The notes under the pieces are model-generated. The model saw only the letters and a program-made list of their open reading frames with translations. It was not told the DNA's origin and made no database searches. This document shows positions 1-7,658 of a stretch of 64,000 nucleotides of DNA, one piece after another. The first letter of the stretch is position 1. Each line of letters opens with the position of its first letter. The stretch is from Georgenia satyanarayanai (GTDB lineage Bacteria > Actinomycetota > Actinomycetes > Actinomycetales > Actinomycetaceae): assembly GCF_023715365.1 (NCBI RefSeq), contig NZ_JAMBNZ010000006.1:1-64000 (forward strand), in the 5' to 3' direction. The position numbers were made by a program, and so were the translations under genes.

Positions 1-102
1 AACGGCATCATCGAGCTCCACCGCCGCCTCGCCCGCGGCTACCGCAACCGCGACAACTACCGTCTCCGTATGCTCCTCGTCGCCGGAGGCCTCAAGACGT
101 GA
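1..102 (+). CDS. ISL3-family transposase, C-terminal end (partial)
   Basis: Only the last 33 codons are in the window; the gene begins upstream. The visible tail is rich in Arg and aromatic residues (IIELHRRLARGYRNRDNYRLR, then MLLVAGGL), which I recognise as the characteristic C-terminus of ISL3-family DDE transposases. It stops at TGA 100-102, and a probable terminal inverted repeat follows within 10 bases, as expected for this family, where the transposase runs almost to the right end of the element. The assignment rests on a short piece. The catalytic DDE residues cannot be checked, so whether the copy is intact is unknown. Confidence 0.75.
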   Translation, partial: NGIIELHRRLARGYRNRDNYRLRMLLVAGGLKT

Positions 103-126
103 TCCCCACCGAATGTCCGAAGAGCC
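1..126 (+). mobile_element. Right end of an ISL3-family insertion sequence
   Basis: The transposase tail is followed at about 108-126 by a sequence whose reverse complement begins GGGCTCTTCGGACATTCGG. This resembles ISL3-family terminal inverted repeats, which begin with GGCTCTTC-like bases. The element therefore probably ends near base 126, about 60 bases beyond the stop codon of dnaB. The left end and the 8-bp target duplication typical of the family lie outside the window, so the exact boundary is inferred. Confidence 0.6.
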
Positions 127-185
127 CGTTTGAACTTGTACAGTTTCGAGACCCAAAGTGTAGTTTTAGAGCATCCTCGGCACCT

Positions 186-2837
186 TCAGTGCGCCATGTC
201 GTGAAACCGCGAGTAGTGGCCCTGGAAGGCGACGGTGATGGTGTCGGTGGGACCGTTACGGTGCTTGGCCACGATGATGTCGGCCTCGCCCGGGCGCGTC
301 TCCCTGTCGTAGGCGTCCTCGCGGTGAAGGAGCATGACCATGTCGGCGTCCTGCTCGAGGCTGTTGTGCACCGCGACGCCGTTGGCGATGAAGTTGTGGT
401 TGCCCGCAACCGTCGCGTCGTACACGCGCTCCTCACCGACGTGGGTCACGGAGACGATCCGGTCCCACAGGAGGTCGTTGACGGCGAGGACGTCCAGCTC
501 CTTGCTGTCCAGCACCTGGGCGATGCGAGCCATGCGGGCGCGGGACGGGGCGGACTTGAACAGGGTGCTGCCGCAGTACTGGGTGCCGAGCGCCGCCTGG
601 AAGTCACGGTGGGTCGTGCCGGACTCGGTGAGGATCCGGCGCACGTCGCCCCACACCTCCATCGGCATGGTGTCCACGTTGGTGTTGGCCTTGATGTCCT
701 CGATCCGAGCGAGCAGCTCGTCGGCCGTCCTGCCCCGGGCGCCGTGGACGCCGATACGCCGGAGGAACACCTGCTGCTCCTCGACCCCGGAGATGTCGAC
801 CGAGTACCCGGGCCGGTACCCGGGCTTCGTCGTCGAGCGGATCCGGGCGTCGATGCCGAAGCGCAGGAGCAGGTTGGCGACGCCGTCGGCGAGCCGGCGT
901 GAGGTCGTGGCGTAGTAGACACGACCAGCACGACCGTTCGGGTGAAGGACGATCGACCCGTCTGTCGCCCACAGGTGTCGCAGGAACAGCGCGATCTGGC
1001 GCTTGGGCAGGGAGTAGACGGCCTCCGGAATGTACTTCTCGTGGCTCCGCAGGCCGAAGAGACCCATCCCGTCGAGCCACTCGGCGACCGGGTTCCGCCT
1101 GCCGTGCGTGAGGTGGTGAGGCGCAGGCAGACGCAGCGTGGTGCAGCGGGCGGCGGCGTACTCGTCCCGCACCGGCGTGATGCCGAACGCCGTCGCGGCG
1201 TCTCCGACGGCGCGGATGTTGTCCTCGTCGACCGACGCGTAACGCACAGGCTGGCGCTTGACGAAGGATCCGTCCCCCAGCAGGTGCGCGAGCATGACGA
1301 CCTTGCGGTCGTCCCACTCGGTCTCATGCTCGGGCGCCGGCACGTGGCGAGGCACTCCGACGCGGGCGCCGACCTCGAGCTCGCCAAGCGGCAACCAGCC
1401 ATCGTAGGTGAGGAACTTGTGATTCGCGGTGGCCTTGACCTCCCGGCCCGAGGCCAGCTGCAGCCGGTAGACCGGCTTCACGCCCGTGGTGAAGACATTC
1501 GTGATGTGGCGGGTCACGTACTTGAGGCGGTCGTCGAGCGCCCACACCGGCACGTCCGTGGCGTCGGACTCCATGAGCTCGCCCATGGTGACCTCGGCGC
1601 CGGTGTCCGCCCGCATGACGCGGGTGTCCGCGGTGAGGCAGCCCGACTCGCGAAGGTCGCTCATCGCCGGCTTCTTATCGGTGCGCTGCTCGGGGCCACG
1701 GTTGAGCTGCGCGACGGCGATGACCGGCACCTCGAGCTCCTTGGCGAGGAGCTTGAGCGCACGGGAGAACTCCGAGACCTCCTGCTGACGGGACTCCACG
1801 CGCTTTCCCGAGGACATGAGCTGGAGGTAGTCGACGACGATGAGGCGCAGGTCGTGGCGCTGCTTGAGGCGCCGCGCCTTGGCGCGGATCTCCATGAGCG
1901 ACATGTTCGGGCTGTCGTCGATGAACAGGGGTGCCTCGGACACCCGGCTCATGGCCGCGGCCACCTTGGTCCAGTCCTCGTCGCGCATCGTCCCCTTGCG
2001 CATGTTCTGCAGCGGCACGCCCGCCTCGGCGGAGAGCAGACGCATCGTCAGCTCGGTGCGGCCCATCTCGAGCGAGAAGATCACCGAGGTGAGCCCGTGC
2101 TTGATCGACGCTGATCTGCACATGTCGAGGGACAGCGTACTTTTTCCAATAGCCGGACGGGCCGCGATGATGATCATCTGGCCGCCGTGCAGGCCGTTGG
2201 TCAGCGCGTCGAGGTCGTTGAAGCCGGTGGGGACACCGACCATGCCCTCCCCGCGGTTGGCGGCGTTCTCGATCTCCTCCATCGTGAGGTTGATCGTGTC
2301 CCGCAGCGGGACGTAGTCCTCGCTCGTGCGCTGCTCGGTGACGGCGTAGACCTCGGCCTGGGCGGAGTTGACGAGATCGTCGACGTCCCCGCCGTCGGTC
2401 GCGTAGCCGAGCTGCGCGATGCGGGTGCCGGCCTCGACGAGCCGCCGCAGGACCGCCTGGTCACGAACGAGCCGGGCGTAGTAGCCGGCGTTGGCCGCGG
2501 TGGGCACCGAGGCGATGAGGGTGTGGAGGTAGGCGGCGCCGCCCACCCGGCCCAGCTCGCCGCGCCGTCCGAGCTCGGCGGCCACGGTGACGGCGTCGGC
2601 CGGCTCGCCGCGGCCGTAGAGGTCGATGATCGCGTCGTAGACGAGCTCGTGCGCGGGCCGGTAGAAGTCCGGGCCCCGCAGCTCCTCGACGACGTCGGCG
2701 ATGGCGTCCTTGGACAGCAGCATGCCGCCGAGCACGCTCTGCTCCGCGGCGAGGTCCTGCGGCGGCGTGCGGTCGTAGAGCTCGCGCCCACCCCGTCCGG
2801 ACTCGAGGACCCGGTGGTCCAAATCAGTCATCGTCAC
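186..2837 (-). CDS. dnaB: Replicative DNA helicase DnaB, interrupted by an intein
   Basis: DnaB is the hexameric 5'-3' helicase loaded at oriC. The 883-residue reading frame holds an N-terminal primase-interaction domain (about 25-130), then the RecA-like motor with Walker A ARPAIGKST (Lys232) and the Walker B region LIVVDYLQLM. An intein (residues 400-825) splits the motor after SDLRESG. Removing it leaves a 457-residue helicase, normal for the family, joined as RESG/SLEQDAD. The start has a GGAGGGTGACG sequence just upstream. It is the last gene before the IS element, and its upstream region carries DnaA boxes. The codons around Walker A are unusually AT-rich (see findings). Confidence 0.97.
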   Translation of the reverse strand: MTMTDLDHRVLESGRGGRELYDRTPPQDLAAEQSVLGGMLLSKDAIADVVEELRGPDFYRPAHELVYDAIIDLYGRGEPADAVTVAAELGRRGELGRVGGAAYLHTLIASVPTAANAGYYARLVRDQAVLRRLVEAGTRIAQLGYATDGGDVDDLVNSAQAEVYAVTEQRTSEDYVPLRDTINLTMEEIENAANRGEGMVGVPTGFNDLDALTNGLHGGQMIIIAARPAIGKSTLSLDMCRSASIKHGLTSVIFSLEMGRTELTMRLLSAEAGVPLQNMRKGTMRDEDWTKVAAAMSRVSEAPLFIDDSPNMSLMEIRAKARRLKQRHDLRLIVVDYLQLMSSGKRVESRQQEVSEFSRALKLLAKELEVPVIAVAQLNRGPEQRTDKKPAMSDLRESGCLTADTRVMRADTGAEVTMGELMESDATDVPVWALDDRLKYVTRHITNVFTTGVKPVYRLQLASGREVKATANHKFLTYDGWLPLGELEVGARVGVPRHVPAPEHETEWDDRKVVMLAHLLGDGSFVKRQPVRYASVDEDNIRAVGDAATAFGITPVRDEYAAARCTTLRLPAPHHLTHGRRNPVAEWLDGMGLFGLRSHEKYIPEAVYSLPKRQIALFLRHLWATDGSIVLHPNGRAGRVYYATTSRRLADGVANLLLRFGIDARIRSTTKPGYRPGYSVDISGVEEQQVFLRRIGVHGARGRTADELLARIEDIKANTNVDTMPMEVWGDVRRILTESGTTHRDFQAALGTQYCGSTLFKSAPSRARMARIAQVLDSKELDVLAVNDLLWDRIVSVTHVGEERVYDATVAGNHNFIANGVAVHNSLEQDADMVMLLHREDAYDRETRPGEADIIVAKHRNGPTDTITVAFQGHYSRFHDMAH
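363..1640 (-). other. DnaB intein with LAGLIDADG homing endonuclease
   Basis: The 426-residue insertion starts at Cys400 (block A, CLTADTRVM) and ends with HN before Ser826 (block G, GVAVHN/S), so the splice nucleophiles are Cys1, Asn426 and Ser+1. Block B (KATANHKFLTYDGW) and block F (VYDATVAGNHNFIANG) are present. Between them are two LAGLIDADG-type motifs, LAHLLGDGSF and LRHLWATDGS, each with the catalytic acidic residue, so this is a full-length rather than mini-intein. The insertion site equals that of the Synechocystis DnaB intein (RESG/.../SIEQDAD). All splicing residues look intact, so protein splicing is expected; homing activity is inferred only from the motifs. Confidence 0.96.
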
Positions 2838-2944
2838 CCTCCTGCTCCTGGTCTATCGCGGACCACTGACATGCCCCGGTCCGCGTCGACCCGAACGGGC
2901 CGGCGGCGCACCCGGGGGCGCGCCACGCGCGCGATGACCTGCCC

Positions 2945-2962
2945 GTGCACCGTACGGTGCAC
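2945..2962. repeat. 18-bp perfect palindrome upstream of dnaB
   Basis: GTGCAC-CGTACG-GTGCAC reads identically on both strands. It sits about 110 bases upstream of the dnaB start and 24 bases from the first DnaA box of the adjacent cluster. It has the form of a binding site for a dimeric regulator. I do not recognise the cognate protein. Confidence 0.6.
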
Positions 2963-2985
2963 AGGCGCACGGATCCATCCACGGG

Positions 2986-3153
2986 TGTGGACAACCCTGG
3001 GGACAGATGGTGGATAGGGCTGGCCCGTCCGTGCACAGGCGGTGGACAATCATGTGGATAACACCCGTGCAACTCTCCCGGAGCCCCGGGAATCTCGCGG
3101 ATCTGGCCGTGCACACAGTGTGGAAGGAAATTGGTCGGCACATTGGTGGACAA
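2986..3153. promoter_or_regulatory. Cluster of DnaA boxes between dnaB and the MATE gene
   Basis: Four boxes lie in the same orientation: TGTGGACAA at 2986-2994 (the actinobacterial consensus TTGTCCACA on the other strand), GGTGGACAA at 3041-3049, TGTGGATAA at 3053-3061 (the E. coli consensus) and GGTGGACAA at 3145-3153. A weaker GGTGGATAG lies at 3010-3018. The location about 30 kb from oriC, directly upstream of the replicative helicase gene, suggests DnaA-dependent control of dnaB or DnaA titration. That role is inference; the boxes are directly visible. Confidence 0.7.
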
Positions 3154-4492
3154 CGCTCGGCTCACTGGGGACAGTGGGCGATCCCTCGACCGGCAGATCC
3201 TCTCCCTGGCCGTCCCCGCCCTCGGGGCGCTCGTCGCCGAGCCGCTCTTCGTCCTCATCGACTCCGTCATGGTCGGGCGCCTCGGCACCGCCGAGCTCGC
3301 GGGCCTGTCCCTGGCCTCCACCCTCCTCGTCTCCACCGTCGGCGTCTTCGTCTTCCTCGCCTACGCCACCACGGCAGCCACCGCCCGCCGCATCGGTGCG
3401 GGTGACCGCGCGGGCGCCGTCACGGCCGGCATCGACGGCATGTGGCTCGCCCTGGGCCTCGGCGTCCTCACCGCGGCACTCCTGGGCGCCGGTGCGCCGT
3501 GGATCGTCAATGCCCTCGGTGCCGGGGACGCCGTCACGCCCCACGCTGTCGCCTACCTGCAGTACTCGGCCGGCGGGCTGCCCGGCATGTTCGTCGTCCT
3601 CGCGGCCACCGGCACCCTGCGCGGCCTCCTCGACACCCGCACCCCGCTCGCCGTCGCCACGGCGGGCGCCGCCGTCAACGTCGCCCTCAACGCCGTGTTC
3701 ATCTACGGCCTCGACATGGGCGTGGCCGGGTCCGGGCTCGGCACCGCGATCGCCCAGACGCTCATGGCACTCGCCCTCGCCGTCGTCGTCCTGCGCGGCG
3801 CCCGCGGCCTGTCCGTCTCCCTGCGCCCTCGCACGGCGGGGATCTGGGCCAACGCCCGCGCCGGGACACCGCTGCTCGTGCGCACCGTGAGCCTGCGTGT
3901 GGCCATCCTCCTCACCGTCGTCACCGCGACCGCTCTCGGGGCCGTGCCGCTCGCCGCCCACCAGGTCGTCAACTCGCTGTGGGGCCTCGCGGCCTTCGCC
4001 ATGGACGCCCTCGCCATCGCCGCGCAGGCGATGGTCGGTCAGGGGCTCGGCGCTGGCGACACCGGCCGGGTGCGTGCCGTGCTGCGCCGCACGCTGCAGT
4101 GGGGGGTCGGCGCGGGCGCCGTCATCGGCGTCGTCATCGCCGCCGGCGGCTGGTGGATCACCACCCTCTTCACCACCGACCCCGAAGTCCGTTCGGCCGC
4201 CGCCGTCGCACTCGTCGTCACCGGCCTGCTCATGCCGATGGCCGGGTGGGTGTTCGTGCTCGACGGCGTGCTCATCGGCGCGGGCGACGGCACCTTCCTC
4301 GCGTGGGCCGGCGCACTCACGCTCGTCGTCTACGTCCCGCTGCTCGCGGCCGTGTGGGCCTGGGCGCCGCACGACGGCGTGGGCCTGGCCTGGCTGTGGG
4401 CCGCCTTCGCGGGGGGCTTCATGACCGCCCGCGCGATTACCACTGGGCTGCGGGCCCGCGGCGAGAGGTGGATGGTCCTCGGCGCAGCCTAG
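3131..4492 (+). CDS. MATE family multidrug/organic cation antiporter
   Basis: A 453-residue integral membrane protein of the MATE/DinF type, which exports drugs or metabolites in exchange for Na+ or H+. It has about twelve hydrophobic segments in two homologous halves. The first carries the typical SLAVPALGALVAEPLFVLIDS start and GRLGTAELAGLSLA; the second carries AAHQVVNSLWGLAAFAMDALAIAAQ. The start is uncertain: TTG 3131 follows GGAAGGAAA very closely, and TTG 3143 and GTG 3146 are alternatives. It stands alone between the dnaB regulatory region and a terminator shared with rplI. The substrate cannot be told from sequence. Confidence 0.88.
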   Translation: MVGTLVDNARLTGDSGRSLDRQILSLAVPALGALVAEPLFVLIDSVMVGRLGTAELAGLSLASTLLVSTVGVFVFLAYATTAATARRIGAGDRAGAVTAGIDGMWLALGLGVLTAALLGAGAPWIVNALGAGDAVTPHAVAYLQYSAGGLPGMFVVLAATGTLRGLLDTRTPLAVATAGAAVNVALNAVFIYGLDMGVAGSGLGTAIAQTLMALALAVVVLRGARGLSVSLRPRTAGIWANARAGTPLLVRTVSLRVAILLTVVTATALGAVPLAAHQVVNSLWGLAAFAMDALAIAAQAMVGQGLGAGDTGRVRAVLRRTLQWGVGAGAVIGVVIAAGGWWITTLFTTDPEVRSAAAVALVVTGLLMPMAGWVFVLDGVLIGAGDGTFLAWAGALTLVVYVPLLAAVWAWAPHDGVGLAWLWAAFAGGFMTARAITTGLRARGERWMVLGAA

Positions 4493-4535
4493 GTGTGGAC
4501 CTTCCGACCTCTGAGGCCCAAAGGTCCACACCTAG
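4489..4535. terminator. Long hairpin after the MATE gene (dispersed element)
   Basis: CTAGGTGTGGACCTT pairs perfectly with AAGGTCCACACCTAG (15 bp) around a 17-base loop. The hairpin begins inside the MATE stop codon and there is no T-tract. A related hairpin with the same GGTGTGGA/TCCACACC ends and similar loop bases lies at 50999-51039, again between convergent genes, so this may be a dispersed element rather than a plain terminator. Confidence 0.6.
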
Positions 4536-4553
4536 CGCCGGCCGGCAAAGCGC

Positions 4554-4591
4554 GAGGCGCCGGCCGGTGGTCTCCCACCGGCCGGCGCCTC
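4554..4591. terminator. Hairpin terminator behind rplI
   Basis: A 17-bp perfect stem (GAGGCGCCGGCCGGTGG and its complement) closes a TCTC loop. It lies 20 bases beyond the rplI stop. There is no U-tract, as is common for actinobacterial terminators. Confidence 0.75.
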
Positions 4592-4610
4592 GAGTACGGC
4601 TAGGGCCTGG

Positions 4611-5060
4611 TCAGGCCTCGACGACCTGGACCGTGAGGTTGGCCTGGACGTCGGCGTGCAGGCGGACCTGCACCCGGTGCTCGCCGAGCGCCTTGATCGG
4701 GTTGGTGACCTCGATCTTGCGCTTGTCGATCGCCGGGCCGCCGGCAGCCTTGACCGCGTCGGCGATCTCGCCGGTGGTCACGGAGCCGAACAGGCGTCCG
4801 CCCGAGCCGGCGCGCACGGCGAGGACGACCGACTTGGACTGCAGCGAGTCGCGTGCCGCGCGAGCGTCCTCGACCGTGGAGATCTCGCGGGCCTTGCGGG
4901 CCTTGCGGATCTGGTCGATCTGCTTCTGCGCGCCCTTGGTCCAGCCGGTCGCCAGGCCGCGGGGCACGAGGTAGTTGCGGGCGTAGCCGTCCTTGACCTC
5001 GACGACGTCGCCTGCCTCGCCGAGGCCGGAGACCTCGTGGGTGAGAATGAGCTTGGCCAT
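4611..5060 (-). CDS. rplI: 50S ribosomal protein L9
   Basis: 149 residues, normal for L9, which bridges the large-subunit L1 region and limits frameshifting. The N-terminal rRNA-binding domain is clear ([29 protein letters not shown], then YLVPRGLA), followed by a long Lys/Arg-rich helix (about 40-75) and a C-terminal domain with [13 protein letters not shown]. Start ATG 5060 follows GGGAGA. It is the last gene of the rpsF-ssb-rpsR-rplI operon, 17 bases after rpsR, and ends at a strong hairpin. Confidence 0.98.
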   Translation of the reverse strand: MAKLILTHEVSGLGEAGDVVEVKDGYARNYLVPRGLATGWTKGAQKQIDQIRKARKAREISTVEDARAARDSLQSKSVVLAVRAGSGGRLFGSVTTGEIADAVKAAGGPAIDKRKIEVTNPIKALGEHRVQVRLHADVQANLTVQVVEA

Positions 5061-5077
5061 TGTGTGTCTCCCTTGGG

Positions 5078-5317
5078 TCAGCGAGCGGAGCTCGCGTAGG
5101 GCAGCAGGGCCATCTCGCGGGCGTTCTTGACTGCCTTGGCGATGGCGCGCTGCTCCTGGACGGACACACCGGTCACGCGACGCGCACGGATCTTCCCGCG
5201 GTCGGAGATGAACTTGCGCAGCAGCGCGGTGTCCTTGTAGTCGATGCCCTCGACCTTGGCCGACTTCAGCGGGTTGGCCTTCTTCTTGCCGGGCTTGCGA
5301 AGTACGGGCTTCGCCAT
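5078..5317 (-). CDS. rpsR: 30S ribosomal protein S18 (zinc-free type)
   Basis: 79 residues with the S18 core [19 protein letters not shown] and [15 protein letters not shown]18 pairs with S6 on the platform of the small subunit. The N-terminus ([15 protein letters not shown]) lacks the CxxC zinc motif of the zinc-binding S18 form and so belongs to the Cys-less form. Here that form sits in the main rpsF-ssb-rpsR-rplI operon. The gene lies 52 bases after ssb and 17 before rplI. Confidence 0.97.
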   Translation of the reverse strand: MAKPVLRKPGKKKANPLKSAKVEGIDYKDTALLRKFISDRGKIRARRVTGVSVQEQRAIAKAVKNAREMALLPYASSAR

Positions 5318-5369
5318 GATGTGCTCCTTGGGTTCTTCATGCGCGGCTCACGCCACGCTGTACGTCTGA

Positions 5370-5933
5370 TCAGAAGGGGGGCTCGTCACCGAACGAGCTC
5401 GACCCACCCGTGGCCCACGGGTCCTCGGCCTGGCCGCCGGCCGGCTGGCCGAAGCCGCCGCCCTGCTGGCCGCCACCGAAGCCACCGCTCTGCTGGCCAC
5501 CGAAACCGCCACCCTGCTGGCCGCCGCCACCGCCGCCACCGCCGAAGCCGCCACCACCGCCGCCGCCGCGCTGCGTGCGCGTGACCTTGGCCGTGGCGTA
5601 GCGGAGGGACGGAGCGACCTCGTCGACCTGCATCTCCACGACGGTGCGCTTCTCGCCCTCACGGGTCTCGAAGGACCGCTGGACGAGACGCCCCTGGACG
5701 ATGACGCGGTTGCCCTTGGCGAGGGACTCGGCGACGTTCTCCGCCGCCTCCCGCCACACCGAGCAGCGCATGAACAGCGTCTCGCCGTCCTTCCACTCGT
5801 TGGACTGCCGGTCGAACGTCCGCGGCGTCGAGGCCACGGTGAAGCTCGCGACGGCCGCACCGGAGGGGGTGAAGCGCAGCTCGGGGTCAGCCGTGAGGTT
5901 GCCCACCACGGTGATGACGGTCTCGCCTGCCAT
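5370..5933 (-). CDS. ssb: Single-stranded DNA-binding protein
   Basis: 187 residues. An OB-fold (about 1-115; [22 protein letters not shown], with [27 protein letters not shown]) binds ssDNA as a tetramer. A Gly/Gln-rich low-complexity linker follows (about 118-170, repeated GGGFGG and QQGGGFG units), then the acidic tip DEPPF that recruits replication and repair partners. Start ATG 5933 follows AGAGGAGACCGAC. It is the second gene of the S6 operon. A second ssb paralogue, common in actinobacteria, is not in the window. Confidence 0.98.
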   Translation of the reverse strand: MAGETVITVVGNLTADPELRFTPSGAAVASFTVASTPRTFDRQSNEWKDGETLFMRCSVWREAAENVAESLAKGNRVIVQGRLVQRSFETREGEKRTVVEMQVDEVAPSLRYATAKVTRTQRGGGGGGGFGGGGGGGGQQGGGFGGQQSGGFGGGQQGGGFGQPAGGQAEDPWATGGSSSFGDEPPF

Positions 5934-5971
5934 GTCGGTCTCCTCTAGGGGTCAGGGGGTGGTCGGGAGGC

Positions 5972-6262
5972 TCAGTGAGCGTCCGGGCGGATGAGCTTGG
6001 TGCGCAGGACGGACTCGTTGAGCCCGAGCTGGCGGTCGAGCTCCTGGGCGAGCTCCGGCGTCGTCGTCATGTCGACGACCGCGTAGACGCCCTCGGAACG
6101 CTTGTTGATGTCGTAGGCAAGACGACGCTTACCCCAGATGTCGACCTTGTCGACCTGGCCACCACCGGTCGTGATGACCGAGAGCAGCTTGTCGAGCGAC
6201 GGGGCGACGGTGCGCTCGTCGACCTCCGGGTCGAGGATGATCATCAGCTCGTACTGGCGCAT
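5972..6262 (-). CDS. rpsF: 30S ribosomal protein S6
   Basis: 96 residues starting [19 protein letters not shown], a ferredoxin-like fold that binds S18 and 16S rRNA. A longer frame opens at GTG 6274, but that codon lies inside the Shine-Dalgarno run (GAGGAGGTGG), which sits about 10 bases before ATG 6262, so ATG 6262 is chosen. It heads the rpsF-ssb-rpsR-rplI operon. Conserved core residues include [21 protein letters not shown]. Confidence 0.97.
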   Translation of the reverse strand: MRQYELMIILDPEVDERTVAPSLDKLLSVITTGGGQVDKVDIWGKRRLAYDINKRSEGVYAVVDMTTTPELAQELDRQLGLNESVLRTKLIRPDAH

Positions 6263-6434
6263 GCTTATACCCACCTCCTCTGGACTTGGCGGTCACGGAC
6301 GGTCCGTGACAGGAGGGTGATGCGACTGCGGCTACGGACGGGTACGCAGGTACGCACCGGCCGCGGCCAACGCACCACTCTAACGCACGACGACGTGCTC
6401 CCGGAGCGTCATCCACATCACCTTCGGGCGCACA

Positions 6435-7475
6435 ATGGCGCCCATGACGACGCGTGGCTTCACCTCCGACAACGCCTCCGGCGCGCACCCGGCCGTCCTC
6501 GCCGCCCTCGCCGCGGCCGCCGAGGGCCACGCGCCGTCCTACGGGGCCGACCCCGTCACCGCGGCCCTCGACGCCCGCGCCCGGGAGGTCTTCGGCCCCG
6601 ACGCGACGATCCTGCCGGTCTTCAACGGGACGGGCGCCAACGTCGTCGCGCTCGGGGCGATGCTGCAGAAGTGGGACGCCGTCCTCACCTCCCAGCACGC
6701 CCACCTCGCCACGGACGAGTCGACCGCGCCGCAGCTCGTCGCCGGCGCCGCCGTGCGCACGCTCCCGGCACGGGACGGGAAGGTCGACGTCGCGGACGTC
6801 GCCGCCGTCCTCGCCGCGGACGACGGCAGCGTCCACCACGCCCGCCCCGCCGCCCTCTCCCTCACCCAGAGCACCGAGCTCGGCACCGTCTACCGGCCCG
6901 AGGACCTCGCCGACCTCGTCGCGGCCGCGCACGGCCACGGCGCCTCCGTCCACGTCGACGGCGCACGGCTGGCCAACGCCGCCGCCCGGCTCGGCACCTC
7001 CCTCGCCGCGCTCACGACGGCGCAGGGCGTGGACCTCCTCTCCTTCGGGGCGACGAAGAACGGGGCGCTGTTCGGGGACGCGATCGTCGTGCTCGACCCG
7101 GCGCTCGTGGAACCGGTCGCGCGGCTACGCAAGGCCTCCACCCAGCTCGCCTCGAAGATGCGCTTCGTCTCCGCGCAGCTCCTCGCGCTGCTCACCGACG
7201 ACCTGTGGCGCACCACCGCGCAGCACGCCAACGACGCCGCCGACCACCTCGCCGCCCTGCTGCGCTCCGAGCTCGGCCTCGAGCCGGTCCACCCGGTGGA
7301 GGCCAACGCCGTGTTCGTGCCGGTGCCACCGGCGGCGGTCGGGGCGGTCACCGCGCAGCTCCCGGTGCTCGCGTGGGCCCGGCCGGCGGGCGTGCTGCGG
7401 GCGGTGTGCTCCTTCGACACGACCGAGGAGGACGTCCGGGCGCTCGTCGGCGGGTTGGCGCGCATCCTCGACTGA
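6435..7475 (+). CDS. ltaE: Low-specificity L-threonine aldolase family protein
   Basis: 346 residues, PLP-dependent fold type I. This family cleaves L-threonine or allo-threonine to glycine and acetaldehyde. Visible hallmarks are FTSDNASGAHPAVLAALA at the N-terminus, VFNGTGANVVAL (cofactor phosphate site), VHVDGARLANAA (Asp that contacts the PLP pyridine) and the Schiff-base Lys208 in SFGATKNG. ATG 6435 gives MAPM and ATG 6444 is possible; no strong ribosome-binding site is seen. It is divergent from rpsF and convergent with ponA. Related beta-eliminating enzymes share these motifs, so substrate preference is inferred. Confidence 0.9.
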   Translation: MAPMTTRGFTSDNASGAHPAVLAALAAAAEGHAPSYGADPVTAALDARAREVFGPDATILPVFNGTGANVVALGAMLQKWDAVLTSQHAHLATDESTAPQLVAGAAVRTLPARDGKVDVADVAAVLAADDGSVHHARPAALSLTQSTELGTVYRPEDLADLVAAAHGHGASVHVDGARLANAAARLGTSLAALTTAQGVDLLSFGATKNGALFGDAIVVLDPALVEPVARLRKASTQLASKMRFVSAQLLALLTDDLWRTTAQHANDAADHLAALLRSELGLEPVHPVEANAVFVPVPPAAVGAVTAQLPVLAWARPAGVLRAVCSFDTTEEDVRALVGGLARILD

Positions 7476-7490
7476 CCGCGCCGTCGGGGA

Positions 7491-7585
7491 GTGCGCCACA
7501 AAGCGCCGGGCACACACGGTCGTGCAAGGCTCAGCGCTTGACGGCACCTCCCGCTGCCCCGGCGCGGGGGCCCTTTGTGGCACAC
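7491..7585. repeat. 95-bp element with imperfect terminal inverted repeats
   Basis: GTGCGCCACAAAG at 7491-7503 is answered by CTTTGTGGCACAC at 7573-7585 (12 of 13 positions complementary), with inner arms CGCCGGG and CCCCGGCG. The element fills most of the gap between the aldolase gene and the ponA terminator. It could fold into one long cruciform or hairpin. I see no coding potential. It may be a small dispersed palindromic repeat. Confidence 0.45.
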
Positions 7586-7614
7586 GCCCACGCGCACCTG
7601 GGCCCGGAGACGCC

Positions 7615-7646
7615 GAGAGCGCAGCTCCGGCAGGAGCTGCGCTCTC
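7615..7646. terminator. Bidirectional hairpin terminator between ltaE and ponA
   Basis: A 14-bp perfect stem (GAGAGCGCAGCTCC and its complement) closes the 4-base loop GGCA. It lies 12 bases beyond the ponA stop codon, between convergent genes. Confidence 0.75.
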
Positions 7647-7658
7647 GTACGTGTGACC

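Noticed and set aside
99-902. Plus-strand open frame opposite the dnaB intein
   Set aside because: Antisense to intein and helicase motifs; low-complexity Val/Asp/Gly composition; no start site.
5410-5601. Proline-rich small frame opposite ssb
   Set aside because: It is the complement of the Gly-rich linker of SSB (repeated GGC codons read as GCC/CCG), not a gene.
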